18,010 bases of DNA from Kroppenstedtia sanguinis (GCF_050433445.1 NZ_JBNPXF010000035.1:1-18010), one strand, 5' to 3'. Shown: positions 6,712-13,538, numbered from the stretch's first letter. The notes: generated from the sequence alone by a model not told the origin. Translations and numbers: made by a program.

Positions 6712-7497
6712 TCAAATGATTTCACTGGGTGCAACACGGATCGCTTCCCTCAGCTTCCCCAAGGCCCGGCGTTGCAAACGAGAAACATGCATTTGGGAGA
6801 TTCCCAATTCATTCGCAGCTTGCTTCTGGCTCAGATTTTCAAAAAACGTCATCTGGATAATCGATTGCTCCCGGTCCGTCAACACCTGAAAAGCCTTTTT
6901 CAGGAGCAGTTGTTGGTCCACCTGCTCAAACCCGGCATCCCGGTTGCCCACGAGGTCGAGTAAGGTAATCTTGCTTCCTTCATTATTCGCTTCGATAGGA
7001 CTGTCCACAGAGACGGCATTATAACTGCGGCCCATCTCCATCGTCTCCAATACCTCCTCGGCAGTAACATCGAGGTATTGGGAGATCTCATCCACCGAAG
7101 GGGACCTTTGATACTGGACCGTTAACTCCTCTGCAGCCTTCTTGATGCGCGGACCCAGTTCTTTAATGCGGCGAGGTACATGGACACTCCAGGTCTTGTC
7201 GCGAATATGGCGTTTGATCTCCCCCACGATGGTGGGTACAGCAAAGCTTTCAAAGCTTTTTCCGAAGTCCGGATCATACCGTTTCAACGCAGCCAGCAAT
7301 CCGATCATCCCAACCTGAACCAAGTCTTCAAAGGACTCCGCTCCCTTTGTGAACTTAGAGGCCAAGGTTTCCACCAAGGGGGTGAATCGATCCACCAATA
7401 CTTCCTGGATCCCTTCATCCGCCTCCTCTTGATAGCGGCGAATCAGGTCAGGAGTTTGTTCATCCATGGGATTCTGTCTTTGCGGGCGAGTTGACAT
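6712..7497 (-). CDS. sigB: General stress sigma factor SigB
   Basis: A 261-residue alternative sigma factor of the sigma-B/sigma-F class; it directs RNA polymerase to general stress promoters. Region 2 holds DLVQVGMIGLLAALKRYDP and FESFAVPTIVGEIKRHIRD, followed by TWSVHVPRRIKELGPRIKKA. The region 4 helix-turn-helix is SQKQAANELGISQMHVSRLQRR. It resembles B. subtilis SigB closely in these blocks and in length. I chose the ATG at 7497 because GAGGTGG stands six bases upstream; a second in-frame ATG at 7467 lacks a binding site. The start lies inside rsbW (38-bp overlap), so translation is probably coupled, keeping anti-sigma factor and sigma factor in balance. There is no rsbX after it; the next gene, fdhD, is convergent. 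Confidence 0.96.
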   Translation of the reverse strand: MSTRPQRQNPMDEQTPDLIRRYQEEADEGIQEVLVDRFTPLVETLASKFTKGAESFEDLVQVGMIGLLAALKRYDPDFGKSFESFAVPTIVGEIKRHIRDKTWSVHVPRRIKELGPRIKKAAEELTVQYQRSPSVDEISQYLDVTAEEVLETMEMGRSYNAVSVDSPIEANNEGSKITLLDLVGNRDAGFEQVDQQLLLKKAFQVLTDREQSIIQMTFFENLSQKQAANELGISQMHVSRLQRRALGKLREAIRVAPSEII

Positions 7498-7948
7498 CTC
7501 GATCCACCTCGTCCCTGTGAATAAACTTGGTAAGGGTGACCACGACGCCTTTTCCGACCTGGACGTCCACATGATCCATCAAGGTTTCCATCAAATGAAG
7601 ACCCAGTCCTCGCTCCCGCATCGAGGTAAAGGGAAGGTGATTCTCAATCGGGCCGGATTTCTTTTTCACAGCTTCAATATCAAAGCTGTTCCCTTCATCC
7701 TTTACTCTGATTTCCAGTCGATCTCCAAAGATGCAGAACGTCACCTTGACGCACCCCTGGCATTCCAATTCTTTGTACGCATGGTCCACCGCATTGGTAC
7801 AGGCCTCTGCTACAGCCAGTTTGATATCTTCAATATCGTCATAATGGAAACCCAGACGATTGGCAATCCCAGAGACAGTTAATCGGACCACCCCCACGTA
7901 CTGTGCTTCGGCGGGAATGGTCAGTACGATATCCTTGGTCTGATTCAT
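7460..7948 (-). CDS. rsbW: Anti-sigma-B factor / serine kinase RsbW
   Basis: A 162-residue GHKL-fold protein. It binds SigB and keeps it inactive, and it phosphorylates RsbV on serine using ATP. The ATP-binding boxes are clear: N-box EACTNAVDHAY, G1 box DEGNSFD, G2 box RGLGLHLMETLMD. GGAGGAGC lies 8 to 10 bases before the ATG. The gene follows rsbV with a 15-bp gap and overlaps sigB, as expected for a partner-switching unit. The C-terminal tail after KFIHRDEV (about 15 residues) looks unstructured and is the part encoded over the sigB start. Confidence 0.96.
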   Translation of the reverse strand: MNQTKDIVLTIPAEAQYVGVVRLTVSGIANRLGFHYDDIEDIKLAVAEACTNAVDHAYKELECQGCVKVTFCIFGDRLEIRVKDEGNSFDIEAVKKKSGPIENHLPFTSMRERGLGLHLMETLMDHVDVQVGKGVVVTLTKFIHRDEVDRDVNSPAKTESHG

Positions 7949-7963
7949 TCCAATCCGCTCCTC

Positions 7964-8284
7964 CTAAGCACCATTTTCTTCAATATCCATCACTTCAGTC
8001 AAGCCGGTGATACGAAACAGACGTTTCAGACGGGGACTCATCCCGGTAAGAACTAGCCGACCCTGCCTGGCGCGAAGCTGTTTATAAGCACCGATCAGCA
8101 CGCCCAGAGCGGTACTGTCCATATACTCTACCTGTGACAGGTCCAGACGCACTTCACCTATCTTCTGGCACAGCGGCATCAATCTCTCACGAAGCTGTGG
8201 TGCAGTATATGCATCCACCTCACCTGAGACAATCAAAGTGATGATTTGCTCTGATTGTCTTTTTTCCTGGATTGATACATCCAT
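7964..8284 (-). CDS. rsbV: Anti-anti-sigma factor RsbV (STAS domain)
   Basis: A 106-residue single STAS-domain protein. When unphosphorylated it binds RsbW and frees SigB; RsbW phosphorylates it and RsbU dephosphorylates it. The conserved phosphorylation site is S57 in EYMDSTALGV; GEVDAYTAPQLRERL and RLKRLFRITGL are further family blocks. The ATG at 8284 is preferred over an in-frame GTG at 8311: GGAGGG lies eight bases before the ATG, and the first residues (MDVSIQEK) then align with other RsbV proteins. It is the first gene behind the sigma-B promoter at 8430-8454, with a long (about 140 nt) leader. Confidence 0.96.
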   Translation of the reverse strand: MDVSIQEKRQSEQIITLIVSGEVDAYTAPQLRERLMPLCQKIGEVRLDLSQVEYMDSTALGVLIGAYKQLRARQGRLVLTGMSPRLKRLFRITGLTEVMDIEENGA

Positions 8285-8292
8285 CGCAAATT

Positions 8293-8327
8293 CCCTCCAT
8301 CTAAAAGCCACATCTGAGGAGGTGAGA
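8293..8327 (-). promoter_or_regulatory. rsbV translation leader with anti-Shine-Dalgarno element
   Basis: On the minus strand TCTCACCTCCTCAGATGTGG (8327-8308) precedes the ATGGAGGG ribosome binding site. CCTCC (8322-8318) is complementary to the GGAGG (8298-8294) used by rsbV. The 20-bp block recurs at rsbU (9657-9675) with one substitution and one deletion, and in both cases ends exactly 23 nt before the ATG. Pairing here is 5 bp plus a weak extension. Confidence 0.6.
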
Positions 8328-8429
8328 AGGGTGGAAAATGGGAAGAAAACTTAAAGTAACCGACATTACTGATCGCACCGGTCCCTTCCCTCGCCCATCC
8401 TGCCCCGCCTCTGATCCCTCCCCTCCACT

Positions 8430-8454
8430 TTACCCCGTCAGTCGGTTTTAAAAC
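8430..8454 (-). promoter_or_regulatory. Sigma-B-dependent promoter of rsbV-rsbW-sigB
   Basis: On the minus strand GTTTTA (8454-8449), 13 bp, GGGTAA (8435-8430). The sigma-B consensus is GTTTAA-N12-14-GGGTAT, so both boxes and spacing fit. The position just before rsbV matches the autoregulatory promoters of B. subtilis and Staphylococcus. The -35 lies in a perfect GGTTTTAAAACC palindrome. The surrounding 8285-8622 gap also holds a purine-rich leader and the rsbU terminator, but no gene I can support. Confidence 0.85.
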
Positions 8455-8518
8455 CTGACTTCAACCATCCGGTCAGGATTTCGGCCCAAGCCAGGTTTGG
8501 TTTAACTACCACTTACAT

Positions 8519-8547
8519 AAAAAAGATGCGGTCCTGCCCGAGACCGC
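8519..8547 (-). terminator. Rho-independent terminator of rsbU
   Basis: GCGGTC (8528-8533) and GACCGC (8542-8547) form a perfect 6-bp stem with an 8-nt loop. On the minus strand ATCTTTTTTATG follows. It lies 76 bp after the rsbU stop codon and before the sigma-B promoter, so rsbU appears to be transcribed apart from rsbVW-sigB. Confidence 0.85.
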
Positions 8548-8592
8548 GACAACCACGTCGGAGACACTTCGCTCGTGATCTTACTGGGGCCA

Positions 8593-8630
8593 TACACGAC
8601 TCTCTCCGTTCCTGCTTCGGGGTTAATCAA
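8593..8630 (-). repeat. Bipartite 3'-end repeat, copy 2 (at the rsbU stop codon)
   Basis: TACACGACTCTCTCC (8593-8607), 13 bp, GGTTAATCAA (8621-8630). It matches the element at 197-235 in 24 of 25 block positions. The second block includes the rsbU stop codon (TTGATTAACC on the coding strand). A weaker GACTC-containing stretch near 17791-17800 could be a third relic but is too degenerate to call. Confidence 0.6.
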
Positions 8631-9633
8631 CCCCCTTGGGTCTGCGCAGTAACAGGATCGTCTGGTCATCTTTTAGTTGGTAATTGACCATTTCATACAG
8701 ATCCTGCTGAATCGACTCCACCGCCTCTTGCGCTGGCAGGTGCAGATGGGATCGGATCAGTTCCTTGAGAGGTTCCCGACCGAGAAATTCTCCGTCGATC
8801 CGTGTCTCCGTCACTCCATCGGAAAAAAGGATCACGGTATCCCCTGGAGCTAGGTCCAGCCCGTACTCCTCATAGTCAATCCCCTCGGTGACACCTAGGA
8901 CCAATCCCCCGGTATTTAAATCCTCAAAGTCTTCCTCTCGGTCTCTGTACAAAAACCCCGGTTCATGTCCGGCGGTGGCATACTGAAAATGATGGCGGTT
9001 GGTATCGTACACTCCATAGACCATCGTGATAAACATACTGGGATCCACATTTCTCTCCACCACAATGTTCAGACGACGCAGGATCTCCGACGGACCCGAA
9101 GAGTTGTCCATCTGATCCATGGCATATTTGATCATGGACATACAAAGGGCGGCGGGAATCCCCTTTCCGATAATATCCGAAAGTGCCACTCCGATAGATC
9201 CTCCGCCATGGTTGACAAAATTATAATAATCCCCGCTCATCCGTTGTGCCGGAACACTGACCACGCCCACGTCCAGATCTGGAGTGTCCGGGGGGGCATC
9301 AGGAAGAAGGGTTTGTTGCATCCCGACAGCGATCTCGATCTCATACTCCAGCTCCCGCTGGCGATGGAGAAGATTCTCATGTTCCCGGAGGGCGGCTCCG
9401 TATCCGATCATCATTTCAATCAAAGGATTAAATGAGTGCTGGACTTCTTCCGGCAGATGCGGCAAATGTTCTTTGACTACCTCCGCGTGCATACTGACGA
9501 TTTCCTCCGGCGGGATTTTCTGCTCTATCATCCACTTACTCATCTGCTGAGCCTCATACAACTGATCTTCCTGCCGGTCCGATAAATAAGAGTTGAGTAG
9601 CTGCCGATAACGCTCAATCATTTCATCGTTCAT
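8623..9633 (-). CDS. rsbU: PP2C-type serine phosphatase RsbU
   Basis: A 336-residue protein phosphatase that removes phosphate from RsbV and so activates SigB. The N-terminal helical domain (about 1-85, MNDEMIERYRQLLNSYLSD to PLIEMMIGYG) matches the RsbT-binding domain of B. subtilis RsbU. A linker helix (about 86-115) follows, then the SpoIIE/PP2C domain (about 120-336) with the metal-binding acidic blocks MSGDYYNF, SDIIGKGIPAALCMSMIKYAM, LFSDGVTE and KDDQTIL. The length is nearly that of B. subtilis RsbU (335). The ATG at 9633 has GGAGG nine bases upstream; the open frame before it is not conserved. rsbR, rsbS and rsbT, which precede rsbU in B. subtilis, are missing: mazF is the next gene upstream. 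Its activating partner is therefore encoded elsewhere or replaced, as in Staphylococcus. Confidence 0.95.
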   Translation of the reverse strand: MNDEMIERYRQLLNSYLSDRQEDQLYEAQQMSKWMIEQKIPPEEIVSMHAEVVKEHLPHLPEEVQHSFNPLIEMMIGYGAALREHENLLHRQRELEYEIEIAVGMQQTLLPDAPPDTPDLDVGVVSVPAQRMSGDYYNFVNHGGGSIGVALSDIIGKGIPAALCMSMIKYAMDQMDNSSGPSEILRRLNIVVERNVDPSMFITMVYGVYDTNRHHFQYATAGHEPGFLYRDREEDFEDLNTGGLVLGVTEGIDYEEYGLDLAPGDTVILFSDGVTETRIDGEFLGREPLKELIRSHLHLPAQEAVESIQQDLYEMVNYQLKDDQTILLLRRPKGVD

Positions 9634-9642
9634 GGTAGCCTT

Positions 9643-9724
9643 CCTCCATATGGAAACCACATTTGGGAGGTGAGAGATGAGAAATGAGCGGCGCAAAAAA
9701 ATGCAACCCGATCACTAACCTCCC
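9643..9724 (-). promoter_or_regulatory. rsbU leader with mutually exclusive pairing around the ribosome binding site
   Basis: On the minus strand three complementary blocks occur in order: GGGAGGT (9724-9718), ACCTCCC (9671-9665) and the ribosome binding site GGAGG (9647-9643). Block 2 can pair with block 1 or with block 3. The 2:3 hairpin is strong: CCTCC pairs with GGAGG, and after a 3-nt bulge ATGTGG pairs with CCATAT around a TTT loop (11 bp, one G-U). This would hide the rsbU ribosome binding site. The same block with identical spacing precedes rsbV. That it regulates translation is inference. Confidence 0.5.
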
Positions 9725-9752
9725 CTCTCTCATCCGAAGCGTCCACCCCTTC

Positions 9753-9758
9753 ATTATA
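9753..9758 (-). promoter_or_regulatory. Candidate -10 of the rsbU promoter
   Basis: A perfect TATAAT on the minus strand lies between the mazF terminator and rsbU. The -35 region (CTCCTT at 17 bp) is poor because it overlaps the terminator T-run. Since mazF ends in a strong terminator, rsbU needs a promoter in this gap, and this is the best candidate. The leader would be about 110 nt. Confidence 0.4.
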
Positions 9759-9771
9759 CAACTGCACATAC

Positions 9772-9799
9772 AAAAAAGGAGATGCCAGTTCGCACCTCC
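9772..9799 (-). terminator. Rho-independent terminator of mazEF
   Basis: GGAGATGC (9778-9785) and GCACCTCC (9792-9799) form an 8-bp stem with one G-U pair in the minus-strand RNA and a 6-nt loop. Six T (9777-9772) follow. It lies 18 bp past the mazF stop codon. Confidence 0.88.
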
Positions 9800-9817
9800 C
9801 GGTCACCTGCTGTCGGG

Positions 9818-10168
9818 TCAAAAATCGATCAAACCCAGACTGATATTAAGTGCCTCATTCACCCGCATCATCATCTCTTCATCCAGATGGGTGATCTTAT
9901 CCGTAAGTCGTTGTTTATCTATGGTTCTGATTTGTTCCAAGAGAATGACTGAATCCCGGTCAAACCCATAATTCCTGGAATCGATTTCCACATGAGTGGG
10001 GAGTTTCGCCTTCTGGATTTGGGCAGTAATCGCGGCGACGATCACAGTGGGGCTGAACCGGTTCCCAATGTTGTTTTGTATCACCAGAACAGGTCGAACC
10101 CCACCTTGTTCAGATCCGACCACTGGAGAGAGATCGGCAAAATAGACATCGCCACGTTTGACAATCAA
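9818..10168 (-). CDS. mazF: MazF/EndoA endoribonuclease toxin
   Basis: A 116-residue sequence-specific mRNA interferase, toxic unless bound by its antitoxin. It is nearly the same as B. subtilis NdoA (EndoA) in length and in blocks such as RGDVYFADLSPVVGSEQGGVRPVLVIQN (split here at residues 5-32) and LEQIRTIDKQRLTDKI. The catalytic R25 and T48 known from NdoA are present. B. subtilis EndoA cuts at UACAU; the same preference is likely but not shown. The start is TTG at 10168 with only a weak GGGGTG eight bases upstream. It follows mazE by 5 bp. The gene lies between alr and rsbU, as in B. subtilis and Staphylococcus, but has its own promoter and terminator. Confidence 0.97.
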   Translation of the reverse strand: MIVKRGDVYFADLSPVVGSEQGGVRPVLVIQNNIGNRFSPTVIVAAITAQIQKAKLPTHVEIDSRNYGFDRDSVILLEQIRTIDKQRLTDKITHLDEEMMMRVNEALNISLGLIDF

Positions 10169-10173
10169 AGGAA

Positions 10174-10446
10174 TTACACCCCACTAACCAGACGAATCGT
10201 TGTACCATCTGCCTCTTCTTCCGCTTCAAAGGACTCCGACGCGATATTCAGATTGATCTTGGCCATCTCCATGTAACCCTGTTGCATCATTTCGCGAATC
10301 AATCGCTTTTTCCGTTCATAAAGATATAGCTTCATGGCTTGGCGAACAAATTCACTCCGATTGGAGTTTTCCTTCTCCACCATCCCATCCACTTCCTGAA
10401 GCAATTGCTGAGGTAAGCTAATCATGATTCTCTTTGTCTCTGACAA
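10174..10446 (-). CDS. mazE: MazE/EndoAI antitoxin (ribbon-helix-helix)
   Basis: A protein of about 90 residues that neutralises MazF. The N-terminal ribbon-helix-helix part (KRIMISLPQQLLQEVDGMV, then ENSNRSEFVRQAMKLYL) resembles B. subtilis NdoAI and may bind its own operator. The C-terminal segment (GYMEMAKINLNIASESFEAE) resembles the NdoAI part that binds NdoA. The start is uncertain. TTG at 10446 (MSETKRIM) has GGGGGTG six bases upstream and fits the homologue's N-terminus; GTG at 10455 and TTG at 10461 and 10464 are also in frame. None is ATG. Stop codon and mazF start are 5 bp apart, so the two are co-translated. Confidence 0.94.
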   Translation of the reverse strand: MSETKRIMISLPQQLLQEVDGMVEKENSNRSEFVRQAMKLYLYERKKRLIREMMQQGYMEMAKINLNIASESFEAEEEADGTTIRLVSGV

Positions 10447-10493
10447 CGTACGCACCCCCAACAAATCATCACCGTTGGCGATTTATCTAATCA

Positions 10494-10522
10494 ATACTAC
10501 CATTATGATAAACCTGATGCAA
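10494..10522 (-). promoter_or_regulatory. Sigma-A promoter of mazEF
   Basis: On the minus strand TTGCAT (10522-10517), 17 bp, TAGTAT (10499-10494), with TGG just before the -10 (extended -10). The predicted start near 10487 gives a leader of about 40 nt. This is the best-formed housekeeping promoter in the window. Confidence 0.65.
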
Positions 10523-10633
10523 AAATATACTTGAGCTCACGCCGCCTCCATCCCGGATCTCCGCCGATCAGGACTTTTGGACGGTTTAGGGGACAATATT
10601 AATTTATTCGCTCTCCATCCCAAAATTCCTTCC

Positions 10634-11845
10634 TCAAGGGGATTCTTTTCCCTCTGGCGGAAGCAAGGGAGCGATCCCAAGGGGGTTGTTCACATGTACG
10701 ACCTGGCCCGATTGAAGATAGAGCCTGGGGATTCGGTGGCCCAGCATACAGGTGATTTCATAGGAGATGGTTCCGAGGAGATTCGCCACCTCGTCCACAT
10801 GGATCTCTTCGTTTCCCTGCTTTCCATAAAGAACCACCTCATCCCCCACCTTCACCGGCATCGCCGATGTGACATCCAACATCGTCTGGTCCATGCAGAC
10901 CCTTCCGATCACGGGCACCCTCTGCCCCTGAACCAAAGCCATCCCCCGATTGGAAAGCTGACGACTGTATCCGTCAGCGTAACCGATGGGAATCGTGGCG
11001 ATCCATTGATCCCCGTTGACCCTGGCCGTCTTCCCGTAGCTGATGCCCATCCCGGCGGGAGGACGCTTGAGATGGATGATCCGGGTCTTCAGCGTCAAGG
11101 CGGGATCAAGAGAAACCTCCATCCGGTTCACCTGTGTCGAAGGATAGTAGCCATACATGCTGATCCCCAACCGGATCATGCCATGGGACCATTCCGGCAG
11201 GTCGATGGCGGCAGCACTGTTGGCACAGTGGATCAAGGGGATTCGGATTCCCCTCGCCTGTAACTGTTGGAGTACCCGCAAAAAACGACCATGCTGCTCC
11301 ATGGCGTAACTCTTGTCTATCTCATCAGCAGTCGCGAAATGAGTAAATATTCCCTCCACCGTCAATCGAGAATCTCGAACCCACCGTTCGGCAAAGGAGA
11401 CGGCGGCATCTTCCCACAGGCCGATCCGGCCCATTCCAGTGTCCACTTTGATATGAAGCCGGGCCTGATAACCCGTGTGGGCTGCCACTTGGGCAATCTT
11501 CTCCATTCCCACCTCATTGAAGACCGTCAGGGAGATCCCAGCTTGGAGGGCTGGTTCGATTCCCCGCTCGGGGATCTCTCCAAACACCAAAATCGGGGCC
11601 GTAATCCCCGCTGCCCGCAACTCCAAAGCCTCGTCCAAAAAAGCGACAGCCAAGTCAGTGGCTCCGGCAGCCAAAGCTGCTTGGGAGACCGGAACGGAAC
11701 CATGACCATACCCATCCGCTTTGACTGCCGCCATCAGCCGGCAACCACCAGGTAGACGACGACGAAATTGACTCACATTATGGGCGATCGCGTCCAGATC
11801 GATGAGGGCCACCGTATCGCGAAAATATCGATTACTCTTTTCCAT
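10634..11845 (-). CDS. alr: Alanine racemase
   Basis: A 403-residue PLP enzyme that converts L-alanine to D-alanine for peptidoglycan. The PLP lysine is K42 in AVKADGYGHG. The C-terminal half carries the catalytic tyrosine block GISYGKTA, the GYADGYSR block and the active-site CMDQ motif. The length is normal or slightly long: the tail after RIPRLYL is about 25 residues and ends GIAPLLPPEGKESP. The ATG at 11845 lies 14 bp inside the end of the upstream small membrane protein gene, with a weak TAGGAAC as binding site, so translation is probably coupled. In sporulating relatives alr next to a ydcC-like gene is common. I see no clear terminator after it, only weak GC-rich hairpins around 10550-10570. 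Confidence 0.97.
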   Translation of the reverse strand: MEKSNRYFRDTVALIDLDAIAHNVSQFRRRLPGGCRLMAAVKADGYGHGSVPVSQAALAAGATDLAVAFLDEALELRAAGITAPILVFGEIPERGIEPALQAGISLTVFNEVGMEKIAQVAAHTGYQARLHIKVDTGMGRIGLWEDAAVSFAERWVRDSRLTVEGIFTHFATADEIDKSYAMEQHGRFLRVLQQLQARGIRIPLIHCANSAAAIDLPEWSHGMIRLGISMYGYYPSTQVNRMEVSLDPALTLKTRIIHLKRPPAGMGISYGKTARVNGDQWIATIPIGYADGYSRQLSNRGMALVQGQRVPVIGRVCMDQTMLDVTSAMPVKVGDEVVLYGKQGNEEIHVDEVANLLGTISYEITCMLGHRIPRLYLQSGQVVHVNNPLGIAPLLPPEGKESP

Positions 11846-12272
11846 CGGACTTGTTCCTAGATCGATACAGTTTTAATTGCACATTCAGAGTTTCCAAAAA
11901 AGGATCGCTGACCAGAATTGGGGTCTCCTTGCCATGGATTTCATAGAGATAGGGAAGATTATAACTAGGCTTCACTTGAGAAAGGGAGACTTCTTTCCAT
12001 TTCCCCTTCATCTGCATCACCAACCGGTCCGAATATAAAATATATCTGGGCTGGAAGATCGCTCGGTACAAGGCGGGCAAGCCGGCCATGACGATCATCG
12101 CCCACAGGAGGAGGGCGATGACAAAGGGAGCCGATCTCAGCTCAAAGAAGGGCAACATCGCCAACAGGCCGACCAGAAACACTCCAACCTCCCCCAGACG
12201 CAAGCCCCGGCTCTTCCGGTAAAGCAGTACAGTGAAACGGGTAGACTCGTCGCGGATCGCTTCCTCGTCCAT
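11832..12272 (-). CDS. Small membrane protein with two TM segments and PH-like C-terminus
   Basis: A 146-residue protein of unknown function. After a short acidic start (MDEEAIRDESTR), two hydrophobic helices span about residues 26-45 (LGEVGVFLVGLLAMLPFF) and 49-70 (APFVIALLLWAMIVMAGLPALY). A beta-rich tail follows (RYILYSDRLVMQMKGKWKEVSLSQVK, split at about 76-101), a pattern of bacterial PH-like (bPH2) membrane proteins. The ATG at 12272 is chosen because AAGGAG lies exactly six bases upstream; a TTG seven codons earlier would overlap that site. It overlaps alr and shares its promoter. The domain call is from pattern alone. Confidence 0.8.
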   Translation of the reverse strand: MDEEAIRDESTRFTVLLYRKSRGLRLGEVGVFLVGLLAMLPFFELRSAPFVIALLLWAMIVMAGLPALYRAIFQPRYILYSDRLVMQMKGKWKEVSLSQVKPSYNLPYLYEIHGKETPILVSDPFLETLNVQLKLYRSRNKSDGKE

Positions 12273-12310
12273 CTCGTTCTCCTTTTCCTTCAAAGCGATT
12301 TATCACGAAT

Positions 12311-12340
12311 ATCATACAATAGGGTGGACTCGGATTGCAA
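12311..12340 (-). promoter_or_regulatory. Promoter of the PH-like gene and alr
   Basis: On the minus strand TTGCAA (12340-12335), 18 bp, TATGAT (12316-12311): 4/6 and 5/6 matches. The start near 12304 gives a 30-nt leader. Confidence 0.6.
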
Positions 12341-12475
12341 AACTTCTAAAGAGTGCTTCCGAAGGGGATGGACAAACTCGCAACCATTTTCATCTTCTCT
12401 TTCATCCTATCATTCGACTCCGACTTTTCAAGAATAACCTAGGGTCCATCTGGTGTTAGATTTTCCCTCTTCCAC

Positions 12476-12504
12476 AAAAAAACAACCGCCACCGAGGGTG
12501 GCGG
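12476..12504 (-). terminator. Rho-independent terminator of the YdcC-like gene
   Basis: CCGCCACC (12486-12493) and GGTGGCGG (12497-12504) form a perfect 8-bp GC-rich stem with a 3-nt loop. On the minus strand TTGTTTTTTTG follows. It lies 5 bp after the stop codon and separates the acpS-nnr-ydcC unit from alr. Confidence 0.95.
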
Positions 12505-12509
12505 GCGAG

Positions 12510-13538
12510 TCACTTATCCTTCTGTTCAAAAACGGAGCGAGCGATTTGTGCCATCTGGGATTCTGTCAGTTCCCCCAGGAGTTCAAAATCTACACCCTCA
12601 TAGGTCCAAGAGAGATGTCTCTTTCCGTCCATGTCCAGAAAAACTCCCATCGTTTCTCCCAAGTCGAGAGGCTTCCCGTAAGCCTGCAGGCTGGCATCCA
12701 CTGCCTCTGGCCGCTTTTGCGTCAAGGTGAAAGGTTTTTTGCCTTTGTAACGCATAATCACCCGCTTTCCCTCTGGGGTCTCCACCGTGGTTTCATCCGC
12801 CAGCCGGCACCCTTCCGGGATCCAAGCGGGAGCGACCGCATTCACCTCTTTTTCCTTTCCTTTTTTCTCTTTCTTAGCCAGAGTGGGGACAGTTCTGCCA
12901 GCATAGCCGGTCATATTCCGTTCCATGTCAAAGGCATTCTTGTCAAAGGAAGCCCCTTCATCAAATTTATCAAAGGTGATCTCCACCAATACCTGATCCT
13001 CTTCATTGAGCACTTCCACTTTTTTCGGATGATAGTCCCGATCCATCCGGATGCGTTGTCGGTTCATCGATTTGTTCTGACTGTAATTGGCCTGGACATC
13101 AAACTGGTATTCCTTTTCATTGCTGGTGATTTTGCGGGAAGAATCATCGACAATGCTTTTCAGCAACGATTGATACAGATATACCTGACCACCCCCGTTC
13201 TCCGGCCAATCACTCTGAAAACGGAAACTCTTCTCCAGATGGGGAGTCAAGACAAAGACGCCTTCGTCATTCCTGAGGAGAATCTGGGTAACATCTTTTT
13301 TGGTGTTTTTAAGGGAAACACGATAAAAATGAGGCTTTTTGTACCAGACCTCCACATCATATTTCTGAGGAGCGGTCCCGGAATGAATCACCATCTGGCC
13401 ATGGCTTTTGTATCCTTCCATCTTGTCCGTCATCTTGGACAGATCCTTCACGATTTGATCTGGGCTTTTCTCACCACAGCCGCTGAGGGCAGCTGCGACC
13501 ACCATGACGACGACGATTACCCACGCGGTCCGACGCAT
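12510..13538 (-). CDS. ydcC: LolA-like outer-face lipoprotein, YdcC family (sporulation-associated)
   Basis: A 342-residue predicted lipoprotein. The signal peptide (MRRTAWVIVVVMVVAAALSGC) ends in a lipobox with C21 as the lipidated residue. A LolA/LppX-like beta region (about 25-215, with YKSHGQMVIHSG, VEVWYKKPHFYRVSL, ITFDKFDEGASFDKNAFD) is joined by a lysine-rich linker (about 223-233, AKKEKKGKEKE) to a C-terminal DUF4367-like domain (about 240-342, PEGCRLADETTVETPEGKRVIMRY, split). B. subtilis YdcC is described as a sporulation protein and lies next to alr as here; the gene name rests on this similarity and position. The ATG at 13538 is chosen because the signal peptide starts there, with AAAGGGA upstream; the longer frame to 13616 overlaps nnr and looks non-coding. 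A strong terminator follows. Confidence 0.88.
   Translation of the reverse strand: MRRTAWVIVVVMVVAAALSGCGEKSPDQIVKDLSKMTDKMEGYKSHGQMVIHSGTAPQKYDVEVWYKKPHFYRVSLKNTKKDVTQILLRNDEGVFVLTPHLEKSFRFQSDWPENGGGQVYLYQSLLKSIVDDSSRKITSNEKEYQFDVQANYSQNKSMNRQRIRMDRDYHPKKVEVLNEEDQVLVEITFDKFDEGASFDKNAFDMERNMTGYAGRTVPTLAKKEKKGKEKEVNAVAPAWIPEGCRLADETTVETPEGKRVIMRYKGKKPFTLTQKRPEAVDASLQAYGKPLDLGETMGVFLDMDGKRHLSWTYEGVDFELLGELTESQMAQIARSVFEQKDK

Noticed and set aside
8338..8451. Small plus-strand ORF of 37 codons with a GAGGAGGTGAG motif upstream
   Set aside because: The motif is the complement of the shared rsbU/rsbV leader block and is too far from the ATG; the peptide is proline-rich low-complexity antisense to the sigma-B leader.
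9623..9715. 30-residue leader peptide (GTG start) overlapping the rsbU start
   Set aside because: GGGGAGG lies only three bases from the GTG, too close for normal initiation, and the peptide lies over the RNA pairing elements. Kept only as a remote alternative to the leader-switch idea.
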